From: an uncultured Opitutia bacterium
Lineage (GTDB): Bacteria > Verrucomicrobiota > Verrucomicrobiia > Opitutales > Opitutaceae
Assembly: GCA_903820035.1 (NCBI GenBank)
Contig: CAIJFT010000127.1
Location: 1-52,986, forward strand
DNA: 52,986 nucleotides
Reading direction: 5' to 3'
This document shows, piece by piece, positions 26,010 to 35,809 of the stretch; within the stretch, counting starts at the first letter, position 1, and every line of letters begins with the position of its first letter. The notes beneath the pieces are model-generated. The model was not told the DNA's origin, searched no databases, and saw nothing but the letters and a program-made list of their open reading frames with translations. The position numbers and the translations under genes are program-made.

Positions 26010-26553
26010 AGGTGTGTCTCCAGTAGAGCTGGTCAACAAAGCTTGCGCCCGCCTCGGTATCAAGCCCCGAGAACGCATCCTCGCGGTCAGGATCAGTACC
26101 GCGACAATGCAATTTTTTCGGGGTTCTGATCTGGTAAGGAGTTACGTTGTCTCCACCTCCAAGCGACCGCCCTGTAACGTGAAGGACTCGCTGGGCACGC
26201 CGCGCGGGCTGCATGAAATCGCGGAGCGGATTGGCGCAGGCCAGCCCCCGGGGATGGTCTTCAAGTCACGCGTCCCGACCGGTCGTCACTTTAACGAACA
26301 CATCGCCGCGGACCCCGAGGCCGTCCATAATTTGATCACCGCCCGCATCCTCTGGCTGCGTGGCCTCGAGCCGGGGGTTAATCTCGGGGGCGAGGTCGAC
26401 ACCTACGAGCGCTACGTCTACATTCACGGTACCAACCACGAGGACCGTATCGGTCAGCCGCTCAGTTCCGGCTGCGTGCTCATGCGAAACCTGGAACTGG
26501 TCGAGCTCTACGAGGAAGTCCGCGTCGGCGATCTGGTTTGGATCGCGGATTGA
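25993..26553 (+). CDS. L,D-transpeptidase (YkuD family)
   Basis: A protein of about 186 residues consisting of a YkuD domain. The active-site motif is IHGTNHEDRIGQPLSSGCVLM, split here as IHGTNHED and SSGCVLM, with the catalytic Cys and His. Such enzymes form 3-3 peptidoglycan crosslinks or attach proteins to the wall. No signal peptide is visible. The start is uncertain: ATG 25993 overlaps the 5' end of divergent asd by 17 bases, whereas GTG 26014 (VSPVELVNKACARLG) would avoid the overlap. Neither has a good ribosome binding site. Confidence 0.87.
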   Translation: MDALFTGVSPVELVNKACARLGIKPRERILAVRISTATMQFFRGSDLVRSYVVSTSKRPPCNVKDSLGTPRGLHEIAERIGAGQPPGMVFKSRVPTGRHFNEHIAADPEAVHNLITARILWLRGLEPGVNLGGEVDTYERYVYIHGTNHEDRIGQPLSSGCVLMRNLELVELYEEVRVGDLVWIAD

Positions 26554-26601
26554 GTTGTAGGCAAGGCCCGGCCACAGCACCGACGGCAAACTGCGCGCAC
26601 C

Positions 26602-28347
26602 CTAGCCGAGCGTCGCCGCCAATTCGCCGAACCACCGCTTCCGCGCGGCCGCGTCGTGCTTCCGGTCGGTGCGCAGTTCAAGCACGCGAATTCCAGCCGC
26701 AGGCAACACTTGCACGAGCTCGGTGAAATGCGCCCAATCGCGCACCACGACGTGCGGCACGCCGTGGGCGACACCCAACGCCGCAAAATCAGTGGCCTGC
26801 GGTGTCGCGAAATACTCTTCGAAAAACGGCTCGGACTGCGCCACCGGCAGGTGCTCGAAAATCCCGCCCCCGCGGTTGTTGATCAACACGATCGTCAGGG
26901 CCCCGCGAAACTTCGGGCCCAGCAGGAATCCGTTCGCATCATGGAGCAGCGAAAGATCACCGGTCAGCAGCACCGTGGCCCGCCCCGTGGCGTGGGCCGT
27001 GCCGAGTGCGGTCGAAAGCGTGCCGTCAATTCCGTTGGCCCCACGGTTGCAGAGCGGACGCAGGCGGCGGTTGCCCGCCGGCCAGACATACTCGACATCG
27101 CGCACTGGCATCGAATTCGCCACAAACACCGGCGTCGCGACCGGCAACTGCTGCGCGAGCAACCAGGCTGCCTTGGGTTCAAAGAAATCATTTTCCGCCG
27201 CGAACCGGGCGTCGAGTTGCGGCCGGATTCGCTCCTCGTACCGCGCCCACATCCGCTGGTATCCGTTTACATCGAGGGCCGCGGGCACCACGGCAGCCAA
27301 CGCGGGCAGCGAAACCGTCAGCGACTGGGTGCGCAGGTGCAGTCCGTCGCGGTTGTCCGGCCGGTCCGAGACGAGCCACACCGTGGCATCGCTCGCCTCC
27401 AGCCATCCGCGCAAAACCTTGCTGGTCGGCCAGCCGCCGAGGCAAAGCACCGCCTCGGGTTTCAGTCGCTCGGCGGCCGCAGGATTTCGGAGCACGATGT
27501 CGTAGGTCGTGACGAGATGCGGAATCTGCGCGAGGTACTGTCGCGCCGGCGACAGCGCGTCAGCCAGCACGGGCCAACCGAGCCGGCGGGCGATTTCCGC
27601 CACGGCGCTGATATAGGTCCCGACTTCACCCGGTTGCGCCGGTCCGATCACAATGGCGCCGTGGACATCCGCCTGGATCGCCGGCGGTAACGTGTAACAG
27701 CCGCCTGGAGACCGTATCGGGAGATGGGAGAAGAAACGCCCCCAATCGATCGCGGCCGCGACGCGCGCGGTCGTACCCTCGTCCTCCAGCGGGGCCAGCG
27801 GATCCCGGAACGGCACGTTGAGATGCACCGGCCCGGCCGACGGCTCGAGTGTGCGACGGATCGCCTGCCCCACGGTTTGCCGCAGGTAGCGCAAGCGCGG
27901 CTCCGTTGCCTCCGGCACGGCCAGTTCGTGGAAGAAATTCACGTGGTCACCGTACAGCTTCTGCTGATCGATCGTCTGGCCCGAAGCGCAGGCCCGCAAC
28001 TCCGGCGGACGATCCGCGGTGAGCACGAGCAACGGCACGCCCGCTTCCTGCGCCTCAATCACTGCGGGAAAATAATTCGCCGCCGCGGTGCCGCTGGTGC
28101 AAATAAGTGCGACCGGTTGGAGCGCCTGTTTTGCCAGGCCTAGGGCGAAAAACGCCGCCGAGCGCTCATCAAGCACCGGAATGGTTTCGAGCCCCGGATG
28201 GGACGCGCAGGCGAGAACCAGCGGCGTCGAACGCGATCCCGGCGAAACCACCGCGCGCTTCACGCCACAACGGACCAGCGTTTCGACGAGCACGCCGGCC
28301 CAGAGCGTGTTGACGTTGCGCGTGTCGGGGACGTGGACGGGAAGCAT
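26602..28347 (-). CDS. menD: SEPHCHC synthase of menaquinone biosynthesis
   Basis: A 581-residue thiamine-diphosphate enzyme that adds 2-oxoglutarate to isochorismate. It shows the N-terminal VVSPGSRSTPLVLA, VLDERSAAFFALGLAK with the catalytic Glu, CTSGTAAANYFPAVIEA, LTADRPPEL, and the ThDP-binding GDLSLLHDANG followed by NNRGGGIFEHLP. Start is ATG 28347. It follows menF on the same strand after 158 bases, in pathway order. Together they indicate a classical (isochorismate) menaquinone pathway. Confidence 0.96.
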   Translation of the reverse strand: MLPVHVPDTRNVNTLWAGVLVETLVRCGVKRAVVSPGSRSTPLVLACASHPGLETIPVLDERSAAFFALGLAKQALQPVALICTSGTAAANYFPAVIEAQEAGVPLLVLTADRPPELRACASGQTIDQQKLYGDHVNFFHELAVPEATEPRLRYLRQTVGQAIRRTLEPSAGPVHLNVPFRDPLAPLEDEGTTARVAAAIDWGRFFSHLPIRSPGGCYTLPPAIQADVHGAIVIGPAQPGEVGTYISAVAEIARRLGWPVLADALSPARQYLAQIPHLVTTYDIVLRNPAAAERLKPEAVLCLGGWPTSKVLRGWLEASDATVWLVSDRPDNRDGLHLRTQSLTVSLPALAAVVPAALDVNGYQRMWARYEERIRPQLDARFAAENDFFEPKAAWLLAQQLPVATPVFVANSMPVRDVEYVWPAGNRRLRPLCNRGANGIDGTLSTALGTAHATGRATVLLTGDLSLLHDANGFLLGPKFRGALTIVLINNRGGGIFEHLPVAQSEPFFEEYFATPQATDFAALGVAHGVPHVVVRDWAHFTELVQVLPAAGIRVLELRTDRKHDAAARKRWFGELAATLG

Positions 28348-28505
28348 GGAGGCAGCGAAAGGAAGGCCAAAGCCGCTCTCCGCGTCGAGCCCTCTCGCGC
28401 CGGGTCTAACGTAATAAGCGGTTCCCCAAGGCCCGGCCCCGGCAGTTGGGCAGCCGCCGCGCCCGGCCTGATGCTCAAGCCTCAACGCTCAACCCATAGC
28501 GTTCC

Positions 28506-29927
28506 TCATCCTTCCAGCGCATCCAACATCGCCTTGAACTTCAGCTCGGTCTCGGCGAATTCACGCTCCGGGGTCGAGCCGGCGACGATGCCGGCGCCCG
28601 CATAGGCCCGAGCGCTCGCGCCTTCGACCAACGCCGACCGCAGGCCGACGAAAAACTCGCCGCCGCCGCGCGCGTTCAGCCAGCCCAGCGCACCGGCGTA
28701 AAGACCGCGGGGGAATCCTTCGAGGCCGCGGATGCACTCCACTGCCGCGTCGCGCGGCGCACCTCCCACCGCAGGGGTCGGATGCATTGCCGCCAGCACG
28801 TCGAGCAGGGGCACCGTTTCGGGCAATGCCGCCTGCACCGGCGTATGGAGATGTTGCACGTTGGCCAGGCGCCGGACCTGCGGCGTCGCCGGAAATTCCG
28901 GTTTGAGGCCCAGCGGCCCTAGGCGCGCGACGATATCGTCGAGCACTTGGCGGTGCTCGCGCTGATCCTTTTCGCTGCGGGCCAACGCAGCGGCCAGTGC
29001 TGCGTCCTCGCTGGCGCTGGCCCCGCGACGGATCGAACCGGCGAGCGCCTCGGTTTCCAGCCGGCCTTGGCTCACGCGGACGAGCCGCTCCGGACTGGCG
29101 CCGATGAAGCTCGGGCCGCCGCCGCGTGTGAACGAGAAGGCATAGCAATCGGGAAACCGCTGGCGCAACCCGTTCAACATTTGCAGCGGGTGCAACGGTT
29201 GCGCCGCGGTGAGGTCCTGCGCGCGCGCGAGGACGATCTTGCTGAAGTCGCCACGCGCAATCTTCGCGAGCGCCCGCGCCACGCTGGCCCGATAGTCGCC
29301 GGTTTCGCGGCGTGAAAATTTCGGGGCCGGTCTTGCCGCGATCTCGCTTTCGACACTCTCCTGAAACCCAAAGCCGCGAAATTTTTGGTGCGCCCGCCAC
29401 ACGCGCAAAGCGAGCGCCGTCAGGTCCGCATCCGGCGCCACCAGAAGGTTGGCCACCGCGGTCGTGGTCGAGCCCGCCAACGCCACCTGCCAGCGCGGGA
29501 CGAAGGCGAAAGCCGCGGGAAATGGTTCCCCGGCCTCCACCTCGTCGCCAAACGTGAAGCCGGCGAAAAAATGCGGTCCGCCAAACGGCGCGGTCACATC
29601 GCCAACGGCGATCGTGTGCGCCACGGTATCGGTCACCCACTGCTGCACGTCGGCAAAACGCCCCGGCCCGCTCGCCTCGTGCGCCACCGCCACCTCCGCG
29701 CCCGCGATCGCCGTCGCCAGCGCAGGGCGCTCCGCGTAAAAGTGGGGTTCGCCCGGCTCGAAAATCGATTCGAGCACCGCCAGCGGATCCAGCGCGTCGA
29801 CCGCCAGCGAGATGCTCACGAGCTTCGCGTGGCCGTCTCGCACCGCCGCCGCCCGGCACTGGCCGAGGAACGCGTACAACGCCTCCGGCGAAGCGTTGTC
29901 AGCAGGATGCAGCGGCAGGATCGTCAT
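28506..29927 (-). CDS. menF: Isochorismate synthase
   Basis: A 473-residue chorismate-binding enzyme that converts chorismate to isochorismate, the first committed step of menaquinone synthesis. The C-terminal two thirds carry the family core: FSKIVLARAQDLTAA, FIGASPERLVRVSQGRLETEALAGS (in pieces), HRQVLDDIVARL, and HPTPAVGGAPRDAA. The start is ATG 29927 (MTILPLHPADN), 17 bases after the metG stop, so metG, menF and menD may form one transcript. An entC-type siderophore role is possible but menD next door favours menaquinone. Confidence 0.93.
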   Translation of the reverse strand: MTILPLHPADNASPEALYAFLGQCRAAAVRDGHAKLVSISLAVDALDPLAVLESIFEPGEPHFYAERPALATAIAGAEVAVAHEASGPGRFADVQQWVTDTVAHTIAVGDVTAPFGGPHFFAGFTFGDEVEAGEPFPAAFAFVPRWQVALAGSTTTAVANLLVAPDADLTALALRVWRAHQKFRGFGFQESVESEIAARPAPKFSRRETGDYRASVARALAKIARGDFSKIVLARAQDLTAAQPLHPLQMLNGLRQRFPDCYAFSFTRGGGPSFIGASPERLVRVSQGRLETEALAGSIRRGASASEDAALAAALARSEKDQREHRQVLDDIVARLGPLGLKPEFPATPQVRRLANVQHLHTPVQAALPETVPLLDVLAAMHPTPAVGGAPRDAAVECIRGLEGFPRGLYAGALGWLNARGGGEFFVGLRSALVEGASARAYAGAGIVAGSTPEREFAETELKFKAMLDALEG

Positions 29928-29944
29928 CCGCGGCTCCGGAGCGG

Positions 29945-31489
29945 TCAGGCCTTGCCCGGGGCCGTCGCGGCCGGTGGCGTCGGGCGCGGGAAGAGCACCA
30001 GCGCCGGCGCGACCTTGGCCCCGTTGAGCTTCGCGCCCCAGGCCAACTCCGCGCGCCAATCCGGTCCCGGGGTGTAGCCAAGGACGGCGTTGATTTTGAC
30101 GGTGGTCGAGGGCGTGACGTGTTGCAAAGCCGCCACCGCTAAACGCAATGCCTCGGCCATGGTTGCGAGCGACGTGCGAAGCAGCGCTTGATCGGCGGGG
30201 GCTTCTGACTTCCCGAGCTTCCACGGCGCCCGCTTCTCGATGTAGGCGTTGGTCGCAGTGACAAAGACCATCGTGCGCTCGATCGCGGTGTGAAATTGGA
30301 AGCCTTCGCACAGCGGCACGAGCTCCGCGTGAGTCTTCGTCCACAGCGCCTGCAACTCTCGCTCGGCGTCCTCGGTGACTTCCGCCGCGGGCAGCACCCC
30401 GGCGGCGAACCGCGTGGCCATGTTGAGCGTGCGGTTGACGAGGTTGCCGAGGTTGTTGGCGAGCTCACTGTTGTAGCGGACCAAGAACTGCTCGACGGTG
30501 AACTCGCTGTCTTGACCAACGTTCATCTCGCGGATCAGGAAATAGCGGAAGGCATCGACGCCAAACTGGTCGACGAGCGAGAGCGGGTTTACCACCTCGC
30601 CGGTGCTCTTCGACATCTTGGCTCCGCCCTGCAGCCACCAACCGTGGACCAGCAGCGCCTTCGGCGGCGGCAGCCCGCAGGCATGAAGCATAATCGGCCA
30701 ATAGACGGCGTGCGGCGGAACCAGAATGTCCTTGCCGATGACGTTGAAGTCCGCCGGCCACAGACCCTTGTCCACCACCGCGGAATAATAATTCAGGAGC
30801 GCGTCGAACCAGACGTAGGTGACGTAGTTTTCGGCAAACGGCAGGGCGATGCCCCACTCCAACCGCTCGCGCGGCCGCGAGATGCAAAGATCGTTGAGCG
30901 GCTCCTTGAGGAACTCGAGGACCTGTTTTTGGCGATACTTCGGAAAGATGAAGTCCGGATGCGAGTTCAGGTGCTCGATCAGCCATTCCTGATACTTCTT
31001 CAGTCGGAAGAAATAATTCTTCTCCACGATCTCGGATACCTCACCGAAAATTTCCGGCCACGAACCGTCCGGCAGACGATCCTTCTCCTGCAGGAACTGC
31101 TCCTGCCGCGTGCTGTAGAACCCGCGGTACTCGGCCTCGTAGATTTCGCCCTGATCGAAGAGTTTCTGGAGGATGTCGCGGACGACCTGCTTGTGCCGCG
31201 GCTCGGTGGTGCGGATGAAATCGGTGTTGGAAATTTCCAACCGCGCACACAGCGCCTGAAATTCGGCCGAAACCTTGTCGACGTACGCCTGCGGTTCGAT
31301 GCCCTGTTTGCGCGCACTCGCCTGCACCTTCTGGCCGTGTTCGTCGGTGCCGGTCAGGAAATGAACCGTGTCCCCCATCTGCCGCCGAAACCGGGCAATA
31401 ACGTCCGTCAGCACCTTTTCATAGGCATGACCCAGGTGAGGCGAACCGTTCGCGTAGTCGATGGCGGTCGTAATGTAGAAGGACTTCAT
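29945..31489 (-). CDS. metG: Methionyl-tRNA synthetase (short form)
   Basis: A 514-residue class Ia synthetase that charges tRNA-Met. It has the HIGH-type motif HLGH at residues 18-21, FLTGTDEHGQK, and KMSKS at about 291-295. The zinc-knuckle region lacks paired cysteines and there is no C-terminal EMAP/Trbp111 tRNA-binding domain, so it is the compact monomeric type. Start is ATG 31489. It is divergent from the histidine kinase gene with 89 bases between. Confidence 0.96.
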   Translation of the reverse strand: MKSFYITTAIDYANGSPHLGHAYEKVLTDVIARFRRQMGDTVHFLTGTDEHGQKVQASARKQGIEPQAYVDKVSAEFQALCARLEISNTDFIRTTEPRHKQVVRDILQKLFDQGEIYEAEYRGFYSTRQEQFLQEKDRLPDGSWPEIFGEVSEIVEKNYFFRLKKYQEWLIEHLNSHPDFIFPKYRQKQVLEFLKEPLNDLCISRPRERLEWGIALPFAENYVTYVWFDALLNYYSAVVDKGLWPADFNVIGKDILVPPHAVYWPIMLHACGLPPPKALLVHGWWLQGGAKMSKSTGEVVNPLSLVDQFGVDAFRYFLIREMNVGQDSEFTVEQFLVRYNSELANNLGNLVNRTLNMATRFAAGVLPAAEVTEDAERELQALWTKTHAELVPLCEGFQFHTAIERTMVFVTATNAYIEKRAPWKLGKSEAPADQALLRTSLATMAEALRLAVAALQHVTPSTTVKINAVLGYTPGPDWRAELAWGAKLNGAKVAPALVLFPRPTPPAATAPGKA

Positions 31490-31578
31490 GCGGAGCCGGG
31501 CAACAAAACGCCCCGTTGGGGAAATGTCGAAAGTTTTGACGCACGCGCGGCGCACCGACAGCATTCGCACGTCGCCGT

Positions 31579-32610
31579 ATGAATGCTTTGCCCCGTTTCG
31601 TCGCGCTGGCGCTTTTTCTCGTACTGGTCGCGTTGGCGGCCCTTCTCGCGGTCCCCGCCTGGCAGGATCTGCGCAGCGATCAACCCGGCGCACCCGCCTC
31701 CGAAGCCGCGACGACCCGCGCGTATCAATTCTCGCAGCGCGGCGCCCGGATGCTCGCCGGCACCGCGCTCACGTTGACGCTGGTTCTCCTCGTGAGCCAG
31801 ACGCTTCAGCGCCGGCAGGAGAAGGAAATCCAAGCTCCATTCAACGCCGTTCGCACTGAGACCGGCGCCCTTGCCCGTTTGGCTCAATCCTCGGTCGCCC
31901 AGGCCGAGGAGCTCGCCCGCGAGCGCGACGTGCGGCGCCTCGCCGAGGACGACGTCCGCCTGAAACAGAAGCTTCTCGAACAATCCCTGGAGGAACGCAT
32001 CCGACTCGGCCATGACCTGCATGATGGCATCATCCAATCGCTGTATGCGGCTGGACTAACCCTCGAGACGATACGCCCGTTGGTTAAAACTGATCCGGAC
32101 GAGGCGGAGCAGCGGCTGGACCGGATGCGCGACGGACTAAACGCCACGATCCGCGACGTGCGCGCCTACATCCTCGGCCTGGCGCCCGAGCACTTGCGGC
32201 GCGCCGGATTCGTGCGCGCCATGGCCAGCCAAATCACGGAGTTGCAAGCGGGCCGCGCGGCCAAACTCGACGTCCAGATCGATAAAACCGCCGCCGCCGC
32301 GTTCAGCCCCGAACAAAGTCTGGAGTTCTTGCAGATTGCCCGCGAGGCGGTGAGCAACGCGTTTCGCCACGGCCACGCCACGGAGTTGACCCTGCACCTC
32401 GACCACGACGACGCGGGCTTTCGCCTGCTCGTGACCGACAATGGAACAGGGTTTGATTCGAACCGCCGACACCAGGGTGGTTTCGGCCTGGTCAACATGC
32501 AGGTCCGGGCCGAACGGATCGGCGCCACGCTGACCGTCAGCAGCCGTCCCGGCGTCGGCACACAAGTCCTCGCCACCCTACCCGTTTCCGCCTCCGCCGC
32601 CGCCTCATGA
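31579..32610 (+). CDS. Membrane histidine kinase, NarX/DegS (HisKA_3) type
   Basis: A 343-residue sensor kinase. Two transmembrane helices (about residues 5-27 and 58-74) enclose a short periplasmic loop of about 30 residues, too small for a classical sensor domain. A coiled coil (about 95-140) leads to the dimerisation motif RIRLGHDLHDGIIQSL with phospho-acceptor His148, then an HATPase domain with N-box EAVSNAFRHGHA and G-boxes DNGTGFD and GGFGLVNM. The gene overlaps the response regulator gene by four bases, so they form a pair. The stimulus is unknown. Confidence 0.93.
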   Translation: MNALPRFVALALFLVLVALAALLAVPAWQDLRSDQPGAPASEAATTRAYQFSQRGARMLAGTALTLTLVLLVSQTLQRRQEKEIQAPFNAVRTETGALARLAQSSVAQAEELARERDVRRLAEDDVRLKQKLLEQSLEERIRLGHDLHDGIIQSLYAAGLTLETIRPLVKTDPDEAEQRLDRMRDGLNATIRDVRAYILGLAPEHLRRAGFVRAMASQITELQAGRAAKLDVQIDKTAAAAFSPEQSLEFLQIAREAVSNAFRHGHATELTLHLDHDDAGFRLLVTDNGTGFDSNRRHQGGFGLVNMQVRAERIGATLTVSSRPGVGTQVLATLPVSASAAAS

Positions 32611-33203
32611 CGCCCGCCTCCGCCCGCATTCGCCTGCTCATCATCGACGACAGTCAGGTCGTCCGCATCGGCCTGCGTACATTACTTGGCATGGAGCCTT
32701 CCCTCGAAATCGTGGGTGAAGCCGCCAACGTGGCCGAGGGCGTCGCGGCCGCGGCGCAACTTAAACCGGATGTAGTCCTCCTCGACATCCGCTTGCCCGA
32801 CGGCAGCGGGGTCGACGCCTGCCGGCAGATCCTTCAGCAACCCCACGAGGCCCGCGTCTTGTTCCTGACTTCGGTCCTGGACGACGGTATTATCGACGAA
32901 GCGATCCGCGACGTGGCGGCAGGCCTTTCCGCCCTCGATCCGGTGATCACCACGCGCGTAATGCAGCTCGCCAAAGCCGGCGGCGGCCAGCGCGACCCGC
33001 TCGCCCAACTCTCCGTCCAAGAAAAGCGGGTACTGAGCTTGATCGCCGAAGGCTGCACCAACAAGGAAGCCGCGGCCCGCCTGAATCTGAGCGATAAGAC
33101 CGTAAAGAACTACCTCAGCACCGTCTTCGGGAAACTTCATGTGTCCCACCGCGCCCAAGCCGCGGTGATCTACGCCCAGCAGGAGCAAAAAAAGGGGCTT
33201 TAA
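32607..33203 (+). CDS. LuxR/NarL-type response regulator with shortened receiver domain
   Basis: A 198-residue DNA-binding regulator, cognate to the kinase it overlaps by four bases. The receiver shows the acidic pair (IIDD, Asp14/15), phospho-acceptor Asp60 in VVLLDIRLPDG and the switch Thr88 in FLTS. After DEAI (residue 100) the sequence jumps straight to RDVAAGLSALDP, where NarL-type proteins normally have about 20 more residues with AGAxGYLLK, that is strand beta-5 and the conserved Lys. The C-terminal HTH (LSVQEKRVLSLIAEG, NKEAAARLNLSDKTVKNYLS) is intact. See the findings. Confidence 0.92.
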   Translation: MTPASARIRLLIIDDSQVVRIGLRTLLGMEPSLEIVGEAANVAEGVAAAAQLKPDVVLLDIRLPDGSGVDACRQILQQPHEARVLFLTSVLDDGIIDEAIRDVAAGLSALDPVITTRVMQLAKAGGGQRDPLAQLSVQEKRVLSLIAEGCTNKEAAARLNLSDKTVKNYLSTVFGKLHVSHRAQAAVIYAQQEQKKGL

Positions 33204-33230
33204 GCGCGCACGCGTCGCCCGGGATCCACC

Positions 33231-33285
33231 GTAGGTCAGTGCGCTTGCGCACGCCCCGACTGCGCTCGCAAGCGAGCTGACCTAC
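33231..33285. repeat. REP-like inverted repeat between convergent genes
   Basis: GTAGGTCAG (33231-33239) pairs with CTGACCTAC (33277-33285), and inside it CGCTTGCG pairs with CGCAAGCG, giving a long imperfect hairpin. It lies between the response regulator and rdgB, which converge, and could terminate both transcripts. Its form resembles REP elements. Confidence 0.65.
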
Positions 33286-33348
33286 GCGACCGCGCAACGC
33301 CGTCGGAAACAAGCCTGCCCGGGTTCGCATGGGCCGCCCGCTTCGCGC

Positions 33349-33981
33349 TCAATCCTCGAGACCCAACGGGGCGCCACCCGCCCGCACCCACGCCGCCAGC
33401 TTGGCCCAGGCGCGCGCGCGATGGCTAAGGCGGTTCTTCTCCGCGTCGCCGAGTTCGGCAAAACTCAAAGCTGATCCGTCGGGGACGAAAAGCGGATCGT
33501 AACCGAAGCCCGTGCCGCCGCGCGGCTCGCGCAACAAGTGCCCCGGACACATTCCTTCGAAAATCCGTTCCTCACCCGCCGGGCCCAGCGCGTACAGCAC
33601 ACAGTGAAACTGCGCGCCGCGGCGCTCCTCGGGAACCCCTCGCATCACCTCGGTCAATTTCCGCAAATTGGCCGCCGCGTCGCCCTGCGGTCCCGCGTAG
33701 TAGGCCGATTCCACGCCGGGATGCCCGTCGAGGGCGTCGGCGCACAAGCCGCTGTCGTCCGCCAACGCCCAACTTCCGGGCGGCAGTTTTGTCCGGAGCG
33801 CGGCGGCCTTCTTCCGGGCATTGCCGACAAACGTACCCGCATCCTCAACCACGGGGGGCATGCCACCCACGGCGCGCGCGGACAATATCGCCACGTCGAG
33901 CGCCGAAGCACGGGCGAGGACCACAAGCTCCGCGACTTTGTGCGCGTTTCCCGAAGCGAGATAGAACGTCAGCGCAGGCAC
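33349..33981 (-). CDS. rdgB: Non-canonical purine NTP pyrophosphatase (RdgB/HAM1)
   Basis: A 210-residue enzyme that hydrolyses dITP, ITP and XTP to monophosphates and keeps them out of nucleic acids. Landmarks: LASGNAHKVAEL at the N-terminus, VVEDAGTFVGNARKKA, WALADDSGLCADAL, HPGVESAYYAG, GGTGFGYDPLFVP and LSHRARA near the C-terminus. Start is ATG 33981. It lies downstream of the sigma-54 regulator gene on the same strand. Confidence 0.95.
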   Translation of the reverse strand: MPALTFYLASGNAHKVAELVVLARASALDVAILSARAVGGMPPVVEDAGTFVGNARKKAAALRTKLPPGSWALADDSGLCADALDGHPGVESAYYAGPQGDAAANLRKLTEVMRGVPEERRGAQFHCVLYALGPAGEERIFEGMCPGHLLREPRGGTGFGYDPLFVPDGSALSFAELGDAEKNRLSHRARAWAKLAAWVRAGGAPLGLED

Positions 33982-34013
33982 GACCGGATTACACGCTGAC
34001 CGGGCCGGAGCCA

Positions 34014-34033
34014 GCCCGCGCTACAACGCGGGC
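34014..34033 (-). terminator. Hairpin between the sigma-54 regulator and rdgB
   Basis: GCCCGCG (34014-34020) and CGCGGGC (34027-34033) form a 7-bp stem with a 6-base loop, in the spacer downstream of the minus-strand regulator gene. No T-run is present. Confidence 0.45.
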
Positions 34034-34105
34034 GCGAAGCCGCAAGCGGGCGACGAGCTCAAAGTTGACGTCGTTCCTCATGCTGATGGGCCAAGCTGGC
34101 CGATC

Positions 34106-35587
<1,482 letters not shown>

Positions 35588-35684
35588 GAGATTGGATGCA
35601 AATCGCCATCGGCGCGCTCCGCAACCCTTCATCCCGGCATAACCCGCCCGAGGATTTCGGCTGCGGCTGCAGCGCTAGTCGGAC

Positions 35685-35750
35685 TTTGAACAGGAAGAAC
35701 CGGAACGACGGGGAACATCTTCGCCGACCTCCCCGCGCTTCCTGTTCAAA
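35685..35750. repeat. 13-bp perfect inverted repeat in a divergent promoter region
   Basis: TTTGAACAGGAAG (35685-35697) and CTTCCTGTTCAAA (35738-35750) are perfect complements separated by 40 bases. Between them CGGGG and CCCCG could extend the fold. It lies between the sigma-54 regulator gene and the M50 protease gene, so it could be a pair of operator half-sites, a leader hairpin, or a small repeat element. Confidence 0.6.
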
Positions 35751-35809
35751 AGGCCGCCGGGCCCCAGACCGCGCTGGCTAAATGCCAGCGGGTGCGTTTG
35801 TTCGTTCGC

